A DNA stretch of 64,000 nucleotides. It comes from Roseivirga misakiensis (GTDB taxonomy: Bacteria; Bacteroidota; Bacteroidia; Cytophagales; Cyclobacteriaceae). Of this stretch, positions 7,923-17,242 are shown piece by piece (the stretch's first letter is position 1; each line of letters begins with the position of its first letter). The notes below the pieces were generated by a model, which searched no databases, was not told the origin of the DNA, and saw only the letters and a list, made by a program, of their open reading frames with translations. The stretch is from the NCBI RefSeq assembly GCF_001747105.1, contig NZ_MDGQ01000005.1, positions 2,108,001 through 2,172,000 on the forward strand, written 5' to 3'. Position numbers and translations under genes: made by a program.

Positions 7923-10900
7923 ATGAATAGCTTAAAATTTCAAGATTCCTATTTAAGAAGAATCTCACTGATTTGTTTTTCATTTCTGCTAAGTGTCCCG
8001 CTGATGTTTGGACAAAAAGTGGATATGGAATTATTCAAAAACATGAAAGCACGAAGCATTGGACCCGCTGCTATGAGTGGTCGTATCACTGCTATCGATG
8101 TAGTTGAAAGTAATCCAGATATTATCTTGGCTGGTGCTGCTTCAGGCGGCCTTTGGCGCTCTACTGGCGGCGGCCTTGATTGGGAACCATTATTCGATGA
8201 CGAAGCCGTTTTAGGTATTGGCGCTATCGATATACACCAACCAAATCCAGACATTATTTGGGTTGGTACTGGTGAAGGTAACCCAAGAAACTCAGTTAGT
8301 AGCGGATACGGAGTTTATAAATCAATCGACGGTGGCGACACTTGGGAATTGATGGGACTTGAAAAAACGAGAAATATTCACAGAATTATAATTCACCCAG
8401 ACGATCCAAATACGGTTTATGTAGGTGCAATAGGTTCGCCATGGGGAGAGCACGAAGAAAGAGGTGTTTTCAGAACCAAAGATGGAGGTAAGACATGGGA
8501 AAAAATCCTTTATACCAATGAATTAACTGGTGTAGCCGATATGGTAGCTGACCCAAACAATCCTGACAAAATGTTTGTGGCTATGTGGGAACACAAGCGT
8601 TACCCATGGTCATTCAAGTCTGGTGGAGAAGGTTCAGGCCTTTATATGACATTAGACGGTGGTGATACTTGGAAAAACCTTCAAGGTGAAGGTGGATTAC
8701 CAAAAGGAGATTATGGTAGAATTGGTTTAGCAATTTCCGAAAGCAGACCAGAATATGTCTACGCAATGATCGAAAACAAGAAAAATGGTCTTTACAGATC
8801 AACAGATGGTGGTAAAACATGGCAACTTAGAGCTTCTGCGGCTAAAGTCCCTAACATGGGTAATCGTCCTTTCTACTACTCATCAATTTATGTAGATACT
8901 AAAAACGAAAACAGAGTTTACAGCTTGTACTCAATGGTTTCTAGATCTGAGGATGGCGGTAAAACATTCGAAGTAATTATTCCTTACTCAGGTGTTCACC
9001 CAGACCACCATGCTTGGTGGATTCACCCAGACGATCCTTCTTTTATGGTAGATGGTAACGATGGTGGTCTGAATATCACCAGAGATATGGGTAAGACTTG
9101 GAGATTTACAGAAAAACTACCTGTAGGTCAGTTCTATCACATTAACGTAGATAATGATATGCCATACAACGTTTATGGCGGTATGCAAGACAATGGTTCT
9201 TGGGTAGGTCCTGCTTACGTTTTCAATTTTGCGGGAATTAGAAACCACGATTGGCAAGAGCTAAGTTTCGGCGATGGTTTTGACGTTGCCCCTATCCCAG
9301 GCGATTCTCGCTACGGATACACAATGTCTCAGCAAGGAAATGTTCAAAGGTATGACAGAGTTTCTGGTTACGGTAAAACTGTTAAACCAACATCTCCAGA
9401 CACATCAATCACTTTAAGATTTAACTGGAATGCCCCTGTGGCCATTGATCCGCATAACCCGAATGGTGTTTATTACGGATCTCAGCACCTACATTACAGT
9501 GCTAACAGAGGTGATGACTGGGAAGTTTTATCTCCGGATTTATCAACTAACGATCCTGAGAAACAAAAGCAAAATGCAAGTGGTGGATTAACAATTGACG
9601 CCACTGGTGCTGAGAACCATACCACTACTTTAGCGATCGCTCCAAGCCCTGTTGACAGAAACGTTATTTGGGTTGGTACTGATGATGGTAACGTTCAAGT
9701 GACACAAGACAGAGGCAAAACATGGACAAATACAGCGGCTAATTTGCCTGGTTTACCTGCTGGTAGCTGGATTCCTCAAATCCAAGCTTCTAAATACAAT
9801 GCTGGTGAAGCATTTGTTATCGCTAATGACTACAGAAGAAATAACTGGTCGGCTTATGCTTACCACACGATGGATTACGGTCAAACTTGGACTAGAATTG
9901 TAGATGATAGTGATGTTTTCGGATACACACTTTCTATTCTTCAAGATCCAATTGAGCCTAACTTAGTTTTCTTAGGTACTGAAAATGGTCTTTACGTGAG
10001 TTTCGATAAGGCTCAAAACTGGAACAAATGGAACCATGGCTACCCATCTGCCTCAACAATGGACCTTGCACTTCAAGAAAGAGAGCATGATTTAGCAATC
10101 GGTACTTTCGGTAGAGCATTCTACATCTTAGATGATATTCGTCCTTTAAGAGAGTTTGCGAAGCGTGGTGTAGAAAACGCTTTGAAAGAAGACATCGTGG
10201 TATTTGACGTGGCTGATGCCTACCAAATGACTTACAGACAACCTGCTGGTATGAGATTCCCTGCAAGTGGCGGTCCTTTTGAAGGTCAGAACAAATACAT
10301 GACTTCTGCTACTATCAAATACTATGTAAGAAGTGATAAGCCGGCTGAGCCTAAAGCAGAAGAGAAAAAAGGCAAGCGCAAGAAAAAAGGTAAGCAGGAT
10401 GAAGCCAAAGAAGAAGCTCCTAAGAAACTGCCTACGAGTATCAAAATGACTGTATTAAATATGTCAGGAGATACGATTAGAACAGGGTCTGGTAAGGTGA
10501 AAAAAGGCGAAATGAACGTTCTTACTTGGGATTTAAGAAGAAGAAATCCATATCCAATCCAACGCGGTAACAACACACAAGTAAGATTTGGACCTAACGG
10601 ACCGATCGCTGCTGGTGGAAGAAGTAGAGAACAAGCTGCCGGTGCTGTGATGCCAGGTGAGTACAAAATCCATATCGATTACAATGATCAGAAAATCGAG
10701 AAAATGGTGAAAGTGCACTTCGATCCTCGTATCGATGTAAACATGTCGGACTTAAGAGCTAAACAGTCTTTCGAAGATGAAGTACTTAAAATGTCGCAAA
10801 CTTGGGCTTCTATTACGAGTAGAGTTAGAGATGCTCAAAGCGTGGTAACTAAAGTAGAAGCGCAAATGAAGAATGCTGACAAGGAAGCTGTGAAAGACCT

Positions 10901-11231
10901 GAAAAAAGCGATGAAGGAAATGGATGAGCATTTCAAGGAAGTGAAGAAGGTGACGATCGGTCTTCCAAGAGATCGTGCACAGAACGCTCCAAGGGTCAAT
11001 TATCCAAATGCTAGCCAGTGGATAGGTCAAGCGAGAAGATACGCTAGTTCTCGTCTGACTGCACCAGGACCTAATGAGAGATCATTATTAGAAAATGGTG
11101 AAAAAATGATGACGGAAACAATGCAAATTGTCAATGACTTCTTTACGAATGAGTGGCCTAAGTTTAAAGCTGCTTATGAGAAAACTGACATGAGCTATTT
11201 CAGGGATTTTTCCGATCCAATTAAGAAATAA
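7923..11231 (+). CDS. Giant secreted BNR/sortilin-type beta-propeller protein
   Basis: A 1102-residue protein with an N-terminal signal segment ending near MFGQ (residue 31). It contains repeated Asp-box/BNR motifs (STGGGLDW, SIDGGDTW, TKDGGKTW, TLDGGDTW, STDGGKTW, SEDGGKTF, TQDRGKTW), as in sortilin/VPS10 propellers and exo-acting glycosidases. The propeller fills about residues 45-760. A lysine/glutamate-rich insert at about 805-838 separates it from a C-terminal beta and helical region (840-1102). Proteins like this are often labelled glycosyl hydrolase, but no catalytic residues can be assigned from this sequence. A paralog of 1035 residues sits at 35373. A strong terminator follows, indicating a single-gene unit. 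Confidence 0.8.
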   Translation: MNSLKFQDSYLRRISLICFSFLLSVPLMFGQKVDMELFKNMKARSIGPAAMSGRITAIDVVESNPDIILAGAASGGLWRSTGGGLDWEPLFDDEAVLGIGAIDIHQPNPDIIWVGTGEGNPRNSVSSGYGVYKSIDGGDTWELMGLEKTRNIHRIIIHPDDPNTVYVGAIGSPWGEHEERGVFRTKDGGKTWEKILYTNELTGVADMVADPNNPDKMFVAMWEHKRYPWSFKSGGEGSGLYMTLDGGDTWKNLQGEGGLPKGDYGRIGLAISESRPEYVYAMIENKKNGLYRSTDGGKTWQLRASAAKVPNMGNRPFYYSSIYVDTKNENRVYSLYSMVSRSEDGGKTFEVIIPYSGVHPDHHAWWIHPDDPSFMVDGNDGGLNITRDMGKTWRFTEKLPVGQFYHINVDNDMPYNVYGGMQDNGSWVGPAYVFNFAGIRNHDWQELSFGDGFDVAPIPGDSRYGYTMSQQGNVQRYDRVSGYGKTVKPTSPDTSITLRFNWNAPVAIDPHNPNGVYYGSQHLHYSANRGDDWEVLSPDLSTNDPEKQKQNASGGLTIDATGAENHTTTLAIAPSPVDRNVIWVGTDDGNVQVTQDRGKTWTNTAANLPGLPAGSWIPQIQASKYNAGEAFVIANDYRRNNWSAYAYHTMDYGQTWTRIVDDSDVFGYTLSILQDPIEPNLVFLGTENGLYVSFDKAQNWNKWNHGYPSASTMDLALQEREHDLAIGTFGRAFYILDDIRPLREFAKRGVENALKEDIVVFDVADAYQMTYRQPAGMRFPASGGPFEGQNKYMTSATIKYYVRSDKPAEPKAEEKKGKRKKKGKQDEAKEEAPKKLPTSIKMTVLNMSGDTIRTGSGKVKKGEMNVLTWDLRRRNPYPIQRGNNTQVRFGPNGPIAAGGRSREQAAGAVMPGEYKIHIDYNDQKIEKMVKVHFDPRIDVNMSDLRAKQSFEDEVLKMSQTWASITSRVRDAQSVVTKVEAQMKNADKEAVKDLKKAMKEMDEHFKEVKKVTIGLPRDRAQNAPRVNYPNASQWIGQARRYASSRLTAPGPNERSLLENGEKMMTETMQIVNDFFTNEWPKFKAAYEKTDMSYFRDFSDPIKK

Positions 11232-11253
11232 GGCCTTTCAGACTTATAAAATG

Positions 11254-11285
11254 AAAAGAGCCATCTCAATCGAGATGGCTCTTTT
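11254..11285 (+). terminator. Intrinsic terminator after the first BNR protein
   Basis: A perfect 14-base-pair inverted repeat, AAAAGAGCCATCTC, loop AATC, GAGATGGCTCTTTT, lies 22 bases beyond the stop. The A/T ends make it potentially bidirectional. Confidence 0.9.
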
Positions 11286-11368
11286 AGTATCAAGTATTCA
11301 GTTCCCATAATTTTTTTGTATTCAAGAAAGATTTAAATTCAGAGCGAACTGGAACTGATTCTTAACAC

Positions 11369-12100
11369 ATGGACCAACAACAAATACTTTTTACAAGCTT
11401 TGTAGTTATATTTTTGATTAATGCCGCAGTGGCAATTTTAGGTATTACCAATGTCATCAATATCAAAGAAGGATATCTTAAACCACTATTTACTGCTTTA
11501 ATTCTTGAGGTTATCGGAGGAGTAGTTTTTCTATTTAAGGTCCAGAACTTTGACGAATTTAAATTTCCAGATGAGCTTTATAACGAGGCTCAAGTTGCTA
11601 GATCAGAAAGTCAACAAACTGATATCATCAATTTCCTAGATGTTATCAAAGAAGGGAATTCCTGTGCAGATAATCTCGAAGCACAAGAGTTTCAAGTTGA
11701 TTCGCTACTCAATCTTACAACAGAGCAAGCCAAGAAAATAGACGATTTAGCTCAAAACAACGAAAATTTCTACCGAATCATCGTAGACCTAGAGTCTCTA
11801 AGGAGCCGAAGAGGTGGATCGATCAACTTAAATAGCAAGAAATTAAGCCAGGACTTCTGGAATAAGTTTGAAAGGGTTTTAGTAGCCATAGGCTATCTTA
11901 ATAATGAAGACCATACCAGAAAAGAAATTAGGACGGCTTATTCTACATTTAAGAAAGATAATGGCCGAAGTAACAGTGTTGACAGAATCTATTTACAAGA
12001 TATCCCGCTAATGGTCAAGGACTATCTCGTCGAGAATTATGAACTACCATTTAGCGTGGCTAATCCAAACATTCCAGCAAGCCTGTTAACAGGGGATTAG
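11369..12100 (+). CDS. Membrane protein of unknown function, two N-terminal TM segments
   Basis: A 243-residue protein. Two hydrophobic segments (about residues 7-27, FTSFVVIFLINAAVAILGI, and 37-55, PLFTALILEVIGGVVFLF) are followed by a soluble, mostly helical region. Its 105-145 portion is rich in heptad-like leucines (VDSLLNLTTEQAKKIDDLAQ), suggesting a coiled coil. The C-terminal part carries many charged residues and no motif I recognise. It lies alone between a terminator and menB. I cannot assign a function. Confidence 0.6.
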   Translation: MDQQQILFTSFVVIFLINAAVAILGITNVINIKEGYLKPLFTALILEVIGGVVFLFKVQNFDEFKFPDELYNEAQVARSESQQTDIINFLDVIKEGNSCADNLEAQEFQVDSLLNLTTEQAKKIDDLAQNNENFYRIIVDLESLRSRRGGSINLNSKKLSQDFWNKFERVLVAIGYLNNEDHTRKEIRTAYSTFKKDNGRSNSVDRIYLQDIPLMVKDYLVENYELPFSVANPNIPASLLTGD

Positions 12101-12184
12101 CCATAAATAAGGCAGAATTCAAGAGTCATAAGTTGTCTTTTAGCTTAAAAGATGGCCACCTTTTATCCTTTCTTTTTCTTAAAG

Positions 12185-12216
12185 TTTGGCGTCTCCCTCT
12201 CTGGCTCCTATTTTCG
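12185..12216 (+). promoter_or_regulatory. Candidate Bacteroidota promoter for menB
   Basis: TTTG at 12185-12188, a 20-base spacer, then TATTTTCG at 12209-12216, which is seven of eight to TAnnTTTG. The predicted start of transcription is near 12221, just before the ATG at 12233. This supports the downstream start of menB, since the longer open frame would begin upstream of the promoter. Confidence 0.45.
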
Positions 12217-12232
12217 CAGTAAATCGAAAGTT

Positions 12233-13078
12233 ATGAGCAAAGTAGCCTGGAAAACAGTAAAAGAATACGAGGACATTACCTATCAAAAATCTGGTGACGG
12301 CGTTGCCCGAATCGCGTTCAATCGTCCAGAAGTTCGGAATGCTTTCAGACCTAAGACTGTTGGGGAATTATTCGAAGCGTTTCTCGATGCGCGCGAAGAC
12401 ACATCCATCGGTGTAGTTTTACTTTCAGGCGAAGGCCCTTCGAAAAAAGATGGCGGATGGGCATTCTGTTCGGGTGGCGATCAAAATGCAAGAGGTCATC
12501 AAGGCTATGTAGACGATGACGGAATGCCGCGCTTAAACATCTTGGAAGTTCAGAGACTTATTCGTTTTATGCCAAAAGTGGTCATCGCTGTGGTCCCAGG
12601 TTGGGCAGTCGGTGGTGGTCATAGTTTACACACCGTTTGTGATTTGACTTTGGCTAGTAAAGAACATGCCATTTTCAAGCAAACAGATGCAGATGTGACC
12701 AGTTTTGATGGTGGCTATGGTTCGGCTTATTTGGCAAAAATGGTTGGCCAAAAGCGGGCGAGAGAAATCTTCTTTTTAGGGCGTAATTATTCTGCACAAG
12801 ACGCTTTCGAAATGGGTATGGTAAATGCAGTGATCCCTCACGATGAATTGGAAGATACTGCGTACGACTGGGCACAGGAAATTCTAGAGAAGTCCCCTAC
12901 CTCAATAAAAATGCTGAAATTTGCCTTTAATGCTACTGATGATGGCATGGTAGGCCAACAGGTGTTTGCGGGGGAAGCAACACGCCTTGCCTATATGACT
13001 GATGAAGCAAAAGAAGGGAGAAACGCCTTTCTAGAAAAGCGTAAGCCGAACTTCAAGGATGTAAAGTGGATCCCTTAG
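12233..13078 (+). CDS. menB: 1,4-Dihydroxy-2-naphthoyl-CoA synthase (MenB)
   Basis: A 281-residue crotonase-fold enzyme that closes the naphthoquinone ring of o-succinylbenzoyl-CoA in menaquinone synthesis. Visible MenB signatures are the oxyanion region FCSGGDQNARG (residues 78-88), PGWAVGGGHSLHTVCDLTLAS (122-142) and SFDGGYGSAYLAKMVG (157-172). The QTDADV segment has Asp152 at the position where enterobacterial MenB has Gly, so this should be the bicarbonate-independent type II form (family knowledge). The open frame extends upstream to 12152, but that extension has no MenB similarity and overlaps a promoter candidate, so the ATG at 12233 is used. Confidence 0.95.
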   Translation: MSKVAWKTVKEYEDITYQKSGDGVARIAFNRPEVRNAFRPKTVGELFEAFLDAREDTSIGVVLLSGEGPSKKDGGWAFCSGGDQNARGHQGYVDDDGMPRLNILEVQRLIRFMPKVVIAVVPGWAVGGGHSLHTVCDLTLASKEHAIFKQTDADVTSFDGGYGSAYLAKMVGQKRAREIFFLGRNYSAQDAFEMGMVNAVIPHDELEDTAYDWAQEILEKSPTSIKMLKFAFNATDDGMVGQQVFAGEATRLAYMTDEAKEGRNAFLEKRKPNFKDVKWIP

Positions 13079-13111
13079 TAATAGTCATCAACGAATAGTA
13101 AATAGTCAACA
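13078..13111 (+). repeat. Degenerate 7-base tandem repeat, menB-GNAT spacer
   Basis: The spacer reads as GTAATA, GTCATCA, ACGAATA, GTAAATA, GTCAACA: five units of roughly 7 bases with a GTnAnnA consensus. Similar heptads occur at 57061-57088 and 60618-60652. GTAAATA is identical to a unit in the latter. Confidence 0.5.
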
Positions 13112-13122
13112 AGCACCCATTC

Positions 13123-13560
13123 ATGATTACAATCACCAAAGCCTCTGCGGAAGATTACGCTGAAATTCATCAGATGATCTTAGACTTCGCTACTTTTCAA
13201 AAAACTCCAGAGAAAGTATCCATCACGCTTGAGGACATGAAGGCCAACATCGATGATTTCAAATCTTTGATTATTCGAGACGGCGAACAAGCTGTTGGTT
13301 TTGCCACTTACTATTTTGGTTTCAGTTCATGGTCTGGTCGGCACCTCTTTCTAGATGATTTGTATCTAGAGACCGATTACCGAAGACAAGGTTTGGGGGA
13401 ACGTATCATGGACACCTTAGAAACAATTGCCAACGATCACAAGTGTAAGTCTATGCGTTGGTTAGTATCTAAATGGAATGATCCTGCCATAGCTTTCTAT
13501 AAGAAAAGAGGGGCTGAAATTGACCAAACAGAGCTCACTTGCATGCTCAAATTGAGCTAA
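13123..13560 (+). CDS. GNAT-family N-acetyltransferase
   Basis: A 145-residue single-domain acetyltransferase. The acetyl-CoA-binding motif A is visible as YLETDYRRQGLGERIMDTLE (residues about 86-105), preceded by FGFSSWSGRHLFLDDLY and followed by WNDPAIAFYKKRGAE. The overall pattern resembles the diamine (spermidine/spermine) N-acetyltransferase group, but the substrate cannot be fixed from sequence alone. It starts 44 bases after menB, separated by a heptad repeat, and may be read from the menB promoter. Confidence 0.85.
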   Translation: MITITKASAEDYAEIHQMILDFATFQKTPEKVSITLEDMKANIDDFKSLIIRDGEQAVGFATYYFGFSSWSGRHLFLDDLYLETDYRRQGLGERIMDTLETIANDHKCKSMRWLVSKWNDPAIAFYKKRGAEIDQTELTCMLKLS

Positions 13561-13573
13561 GCTCAATACTTAA

Positions 13574-14143
13574 TTAACGCACATTACCCGTAAGCACACT
13601 GATATTCGGATTTATCGGATTTCCGGACATTCTTCGCATCAAAACAATTTGGCCTGTGTGATATATCGCATCTGCTATCGGGCCATTGATAGCGTTCCAA
13701 AACGGCATTTCCCGACCGTCATTAAACTTGATATTGTAATCAGCAAAGTCTGCTTGTTTACTACTTTTTAGAATTTTGACAGCCTTTTCAAGGTTATTCA
13801 GCGTTTCATTTCTAACATTCGCGAAAGACATCTCTCTTGGGTTACCTGCCTCAAACACCTTTTTTTCCAAGGCACTCAAAAGGAACCTCGATAGATTATA
13901 GATGTGATCTACTGTCGCTCGAGAATTACGACCTTCTTCAACTGGCCCAAACTTCAAATCTTCTGCCCCCAATCCCTCAGATGCCCAATAATATCGAAAC
14001 CCGAGTCCTTCTACCATTCTAGCCGCAACATTTCCAGGGGTAAAATCGCTCTCTAAATCCGTAATAGAGGCGAATGTAGTATTTTGTGCGTGACTTAAAT
14101 TCACGACAATAAATAGGCTAAAAAGTATGGCGATGACTCTCAT
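13574..14143 (-). CDS. Secreted DinB-superfamily protein
   Basis: A 189-residue protein counted from the ATG at 14143, which precedes a signal peptide (MRVIAILFSLFIVVNLSHAQ). The open frame extends 12 codons further upstream without signal-like character. The helical body keeps DinB-like positions: VDHIYNLSRFLL for the first metal-ligand helix and YHTGQIVLMRRMSGNPI for the last, where DinB proteins carry a His next to GQ. DinB-like four-helix proteins bind divalent metal and act in thiol-linked reactions or have unknown roles. A secreted version is less usual. It converges on the GNAT gene with 13 bases between stops. Confidence 0.65.
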   Translation of the reverse strand: MRVIAILFSLFIVVNLSHAQNTTFASITDLESDFTPGNVAARMVEGLGFRYYWASEGLGAEDLKFGPVEEGRNSRATVDHIYNLSRFLLSALEKKVFEAGNPREMSFANVRNETLNNLEKAVKILKSSKQADFADYNIKFNDGREMPFWNAINGPIADAIYHTGQIVLMRRMSGNPINPNISVLTGNVR

Positions 14144-14262
14144 TTCCTGTAGGGTTTTTCCATTAAAGTTTATGATCACAATGATCTAAATAATCTTACG
14201 CAATTCCCAACTCGACGACATTCAAAAGCCACCAATTCTGTTCAAGTTGGGCCATAATTAAA

Positions 14263-14292
14263 AAAAGCCACTCTTTTGTAAGAATGGCTTTT
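14263..14292 (-). terminator. Intrinsic terminator after the minus-strand ABC exporter genes
   Basis: Arms AAAAGCCACTCTT (14263-14275) and AAGAATGGCTTTT (14280-14292) pair with one mismatch. Read on the minus strand the hairpin is followed by a run of Ts, 22 bases beyond the permease stop. Confidence 0.75.
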
Positions 14293-14314
14293 CCAAGTTT
14301 AATTCGTTAGAAAC

Positions 14315-15127
14315 CTACAAGTCTCGTCGACTCACCAATTTATTGGTTGCCCAATAAAATAAGGCCAGATAGAACAAGACTGCTCCTAATTCTGGTAAGG
14401 TAATGAAATCTTGGACCTCCTGAAGTGCGTATTTCGGGAAAGGGACATGGTTGAGCTGATTGATTGCTTTTACAGGCAAAATGTAATCAACCCATTCATT
14501 CTTTAGATACTGCATTCTACCCCAAATGATATTCTCGACCGCAAAAACCCAGAATATCAGTACGCCCATAGCGATAATTGATTTTTTAATCAATGTCCCG
14601 ACAAACAGCGTAAAAACGAGAAAAGTGAACATTTGCAGCGCAAATACTAGAATAAAGTACGACCCGTCTAAAATCGCCCCAATGCTTATATCGGTAGAGT
14701 AAATCAAACCTGTGACTAGACCTATTAGGAATACAAAAAGTGCAGAGGCTAAACTTAAGAATCCAGCCATCACAATTTTACTCATGACAAATTCCTGCTT
14801 GCTCAAACCATCAATTACATTCTGTCTGATGGTTCTATAGGAGTACTCATTTGTGATCGAGTAAATCAAACTAAACCCAAGTAAGGCTTTTCCCCAAATG
14901 GCTACGATTGTCAAGTTTTGCCAGATATCAGGGAATTCATAAAATGGAATAATTGTAGGGTCAATGCCGTCTACATCAAACTCTTCTATTCTAGACTTGA
15001 GATACCTTAAAAATGGCATTACACCAACACCAGCGATAAACACCGCAATGAAGTACATACTCGCCAATACCTTGAAAGATCGGCTTGGACGTAACTTTTG
15101 ATATTCTATTCTTAATAATCTAAGCAT
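14315..15127 (-). CDS. ABC-2 type transporter permease
   Basis: A 270-residue integral membrane protein with six hydrophobic segments (for example residues 19-39, 80-95, 108-130, 138-160, 168-200, 250-262), the usual layout of ABC-2 permeases. The cytoplasmic NEYSYRTIRQNVIDGLSKQEFV (near residue 88) is the coupling region typical of this family. Its start overlaps the end of the ATPase gene by 8 bases, implying translational coupling. The substrate is unknown. Confidence 0.85.
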   Translation of the reverse strand: MLRLLRIEYQKLRPSRSFKVLASMYFIAVFIAGVGVMPFLRYLKSRIEEFDVDGIDPTIIPFYEFPDIWQNLTIVAIWGKALLGFSLIYSITNEYSYRTIRQNVIDGLSKQEFVMSKIVMAGFLSLASALFVFLIGLVTGLIYSTDISIGAILDGSYFILVFALQMFTFLVFTLFVGTLIKKSIIAMGVLIFWVFAVENIIWGRMQYLKNEWVDYILPVKAINQLNHVPFPKYALQEVQDFITLPELGAVLFYLALFYWATNKLVSRRDL

Positions 15128-16028
15128 TTCCGCCTCCTTTCTGTTCAGCCAGTATCTCCAAAAACTGTTTCTCCAGTGTTTTAACCTTTACAATCAAGTG
15201 TTTAGCCACAATACCTTGTCCGAAAAGGTATTCGTTAATTTCGCGTGAAGCGAAGCCATTTTTCATGGTCAAAGTATATTTGTCAAGCTCACGTTTAATA
15301 TGGCTTGTCATCTCTGATTTTTCTAAAACCTCTTGCAAGTTTTCAGCATCGGCCCGTACCTCCACGATAATATCACCTTTACCAACATCTTCTACCAAAC
15401 CATCATGAATGAGAACACCACGCTGTAATACGCAGAAGTGGGTACACACTTTTTGCACCTCATCAAGTAAATGGCTGGCTATAATGATCGTTTTACCACT
15501 ATTCGCGATATCCATGATTAGGTCGCGAATTTCGGCTATACCTTGCGGATCTAGTCCATTTGTTGGCTCATCAAGAATCAAAACTTCAGGGTCGCAAAGC
15601 ATAGCAGAGGCAATCGACAACCTTTGCTTCATACCCAGAGAATAGGTTTTGAATTTTGATTCTTTTCGCTCATCCAAATCGACAAGTTTGAGAACCTCTT
15701 CCACCCTATCGTATGATACCTCTTTGATATCACATACGATCTTTAAGTTCTGTACGCCAGTAAGATATGGGTAAAAAATTGGGTGCTCCAGAATGGCGCC
15801 AATGCGTTTTCGCGTGTTTTGACTGGAAGGTTCTCCAAACCATTCAAATTCTCCGCTTGTCTGGTTAATTACGCTCAGAATTGTTCCTAACGTTGTGGTC
15901 TTTCCACTACCATTCGGACCAAGGATTCCATAGACATTTCCTCTTTTAACTTCTAGAGAAAGGTTGTCTATCGCCTTGATCCTTCCATAGTGCTTGGAAA
16001 GATTTTTAATTGATAATACAGTATCCAA
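15120..16028 (-). CDS. ABC transporter ATP-binding protein
   Basis: A 302-residue ATPase partner of the downstream permease. Walker A is GPNGSGKT (37-44), the signature is YSLGMKQRLSIASAML, Walker B is VLILDEPTNGLDP and the switch histidine is in IIASHLLDE. The C-terminal 80 residues form the small regulatory domain seen in BcrA/NatA-type exporters. It lies 45 bases downstream of the DUF4252 gene on the same strand, so it may belong to the sigma-factor operon. Transported substrate unknown. Confidence 0.9.
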   Translation of the reverse strand: MDTVLSIKNLSKHYGRIKAIDNLSLEVKRGNVYGILGPNGSGKTTTLGTILSVINQTSGEFEWFGEPSSQNTRKRIGAILEHPIFYPYLTGVQNLKIVCDIKEVSYDRVEEVLKLVDLDERKESKFKTYSLGMKQRLSIASAMLCDPEVLILDEPTNGLDPQGIAEIRDLIMDIANSGKTIIIASHLLDEVQKVCTHFCVLQRGVLIHDGLVEDVGKGDIIVEVRADAENLQEVLEKSEMTSHIKRELDKYTLTMKNGFASREINEYLFGQGIVAKHLIVKVKTLEKQFLEILAEQKGGGNA

Positions 16029-16073
16029 ATCGTGTTGTTTTTGAGTAAAAAATGGGCTAAGCCCAGTAATTGC

Positions 16074-16622
16074 CTATCTAAAGGCTTCTTTCAATCCCAT
16101 GCTAGAACCATTGCTATTCATGAATTGAGAGAATTTTAAAATATTGTTTACATCCGGGTAGCCTTCTATATCGATGATGCTAAAGCCTTGCTCCATAGTG
16201 ATTAGTACGACGAACCCTTTGGGTTTACCCCTCCGCTCTTTCATCATTACGTTCATATCCATACCCTCAACTCGGGCGGACATCATGGACTCATAGCCCT
16301 CCTCTTCCACTTTAGTTTGTAAAGCTTTAAATTTTGCTCCACCTACAGCGTGTCGGTTATCACTATTCTCATAAAGAAAGAATTTTACTTTTTCGATTCC
16401 CTTGATCATGTCGCCAATTGGCGGCATATCACTGAATTCGTTAACACTTGCTCCACCTAGAGCGGCCAAGTCAATCCGAGAAATCATTTTGAGGGTACTC
16501 TTATAGAAAAAGAGCTTGGTTGAGGGACGATTATCCTCTCGAAACCTTTCGACACTCCGGCTTTGTGCAAAACCACTCAGTGTCATACTAAAAAGTAGAC
16601 TAAATATTAAAAGCTTCTTCAT
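16074..16622 (-). CDS. DUF4252-type secreted protein, second copy
   Basis: A 182-residue protein with a signal peptide (MKKLLIFSLLFSMTLSGFAQ). The body has the DUF4252 pattern: a conserved segment on residual strand structure (KVKFFLYENSD), a central MMSARVEGMDMNVMMKERRGKPKGFVVLI, and a C-terminal IIDIEGYPDVNNILKFSQ. The family is confined largely to Bacteroidota and its function is unknown. It is a diverged sibling of the gene just upstream. A 9-base-pair imperfect hairpin with a TTTC loop lies between them (16658-16679) without a T-run and may limit read-through. Confidence 0.7.
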   Translation of the reverse strand: MKKLLIFSLLFSMTLSGFAQSRSVERFREDNRPSTKLFFYKSTLKMISRIDLAALGGASVNEFSDMPPIGDMIKGIEKVKFFLYENSDNRHAVGGAKFKALQTKVEEEGYESMMSARVEGMDMNVMMKERRGKPKGFVVLITMEQGFSIIDIEGYPDVNNILKFSQFMNSNGSSMGLKEAFR

Positions 16623-16698
16623 ACATCCAATTATTTTGAGCTTTGACCAATAAAATCAGAGAGCACTTTCGTGCCCTCTGTAACCTTACAGCAATATC

Positions 16699-17229
16699 TT
16701 AATTGCCGTCCATTTTGTCTAGGAACTCAAGTTCCTCAAAACCTTCCATGCCGATCGACTTCGAAAGTTTATAGATAGCGTTCAAGTCTATACCGTCTCC
16801 AACGATACTCAAAAGACCGAATTCTCTGTCGCCACCCATTACCATGAAAAGCTCATCTATTTTGTTATTCTTTTCTTTGATCAAGAATCTGATATCCTTG
16901 TCGTCTTCTCTAAGAGACATTAATTCTTCAAAATCCTTTCCAATTAGGCCAATAGCTTCTTTGTACATCTTACGACCATCAACATCACCATCTTTACCTA
17001 ACACTTGCACTCGTTTGATTTTACCTAAAGATTCTTCGACCATTTTTTGTTCTTCAGGATTGTCAAACTGAATTTGAGCAATCATTTGGAACATTTTCCC
17101 ACTAAAATTTAGGTGCATAAACGACTCATCATCAACATATTTGTCGAAGTACTTTGAGATTGCATCACTTTGAGCATTCGCAGATAAAGCGAATAAACCC
17201 AATACCATTGTTAATACTAACTTTTTCAT
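16699..17229 (-). CDS. DUF4252-type secreted protein, first copy
   Basis: A 176-residue protein with signal peptide MKKLVLTMVLGLFALSANAQ. The DUF4252-like body contains KIKRVQVLGKDG, FEELMSLREDDKDIRFLIKEKNNKIDELFMVM and a terminal IVGDGIDLNAIYKLSKSI. It follows the anti-sigma gene by 13 bases, so it is very probably in the same operon. The repeated association of DUF4252 genes with ECF sigma/anti-sigma pairs in Bacteroidota suggests an envelope-related regulon (inference). Confidence 0.75.
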   Translation of the reverse strand: MKKLVLTMVLGLFALSANAQSDAISKYFDKYVDDESFMHLNFSGKMFQMIAQIQFDNPEEQKMVEESLGKIKRVQVLGKDGDVDGRKMYKEAIGLIGKDFEELMSLREDDKDIRFLIKEKNNKIDELFMVMGGDREFGLLSIVGDGIDLNAIYKLSKSIGMEGFEELEFLDKMDGN

Positions 17230-17242
17230 TATCTATTCTCCT

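Noticed and set aside
10322-10666. Minus-strand open frame inside the first BNR protein
   Set aside because: It is a shadow of the biased Lys/Glu-rich coding sequence.
12152-12232. Upstream in-frame extension of menB
   Set aside because: The 27 extra residues look hydrophobic but have no MenB similarity, and a promoter candidate (12185-12216) lies within them.
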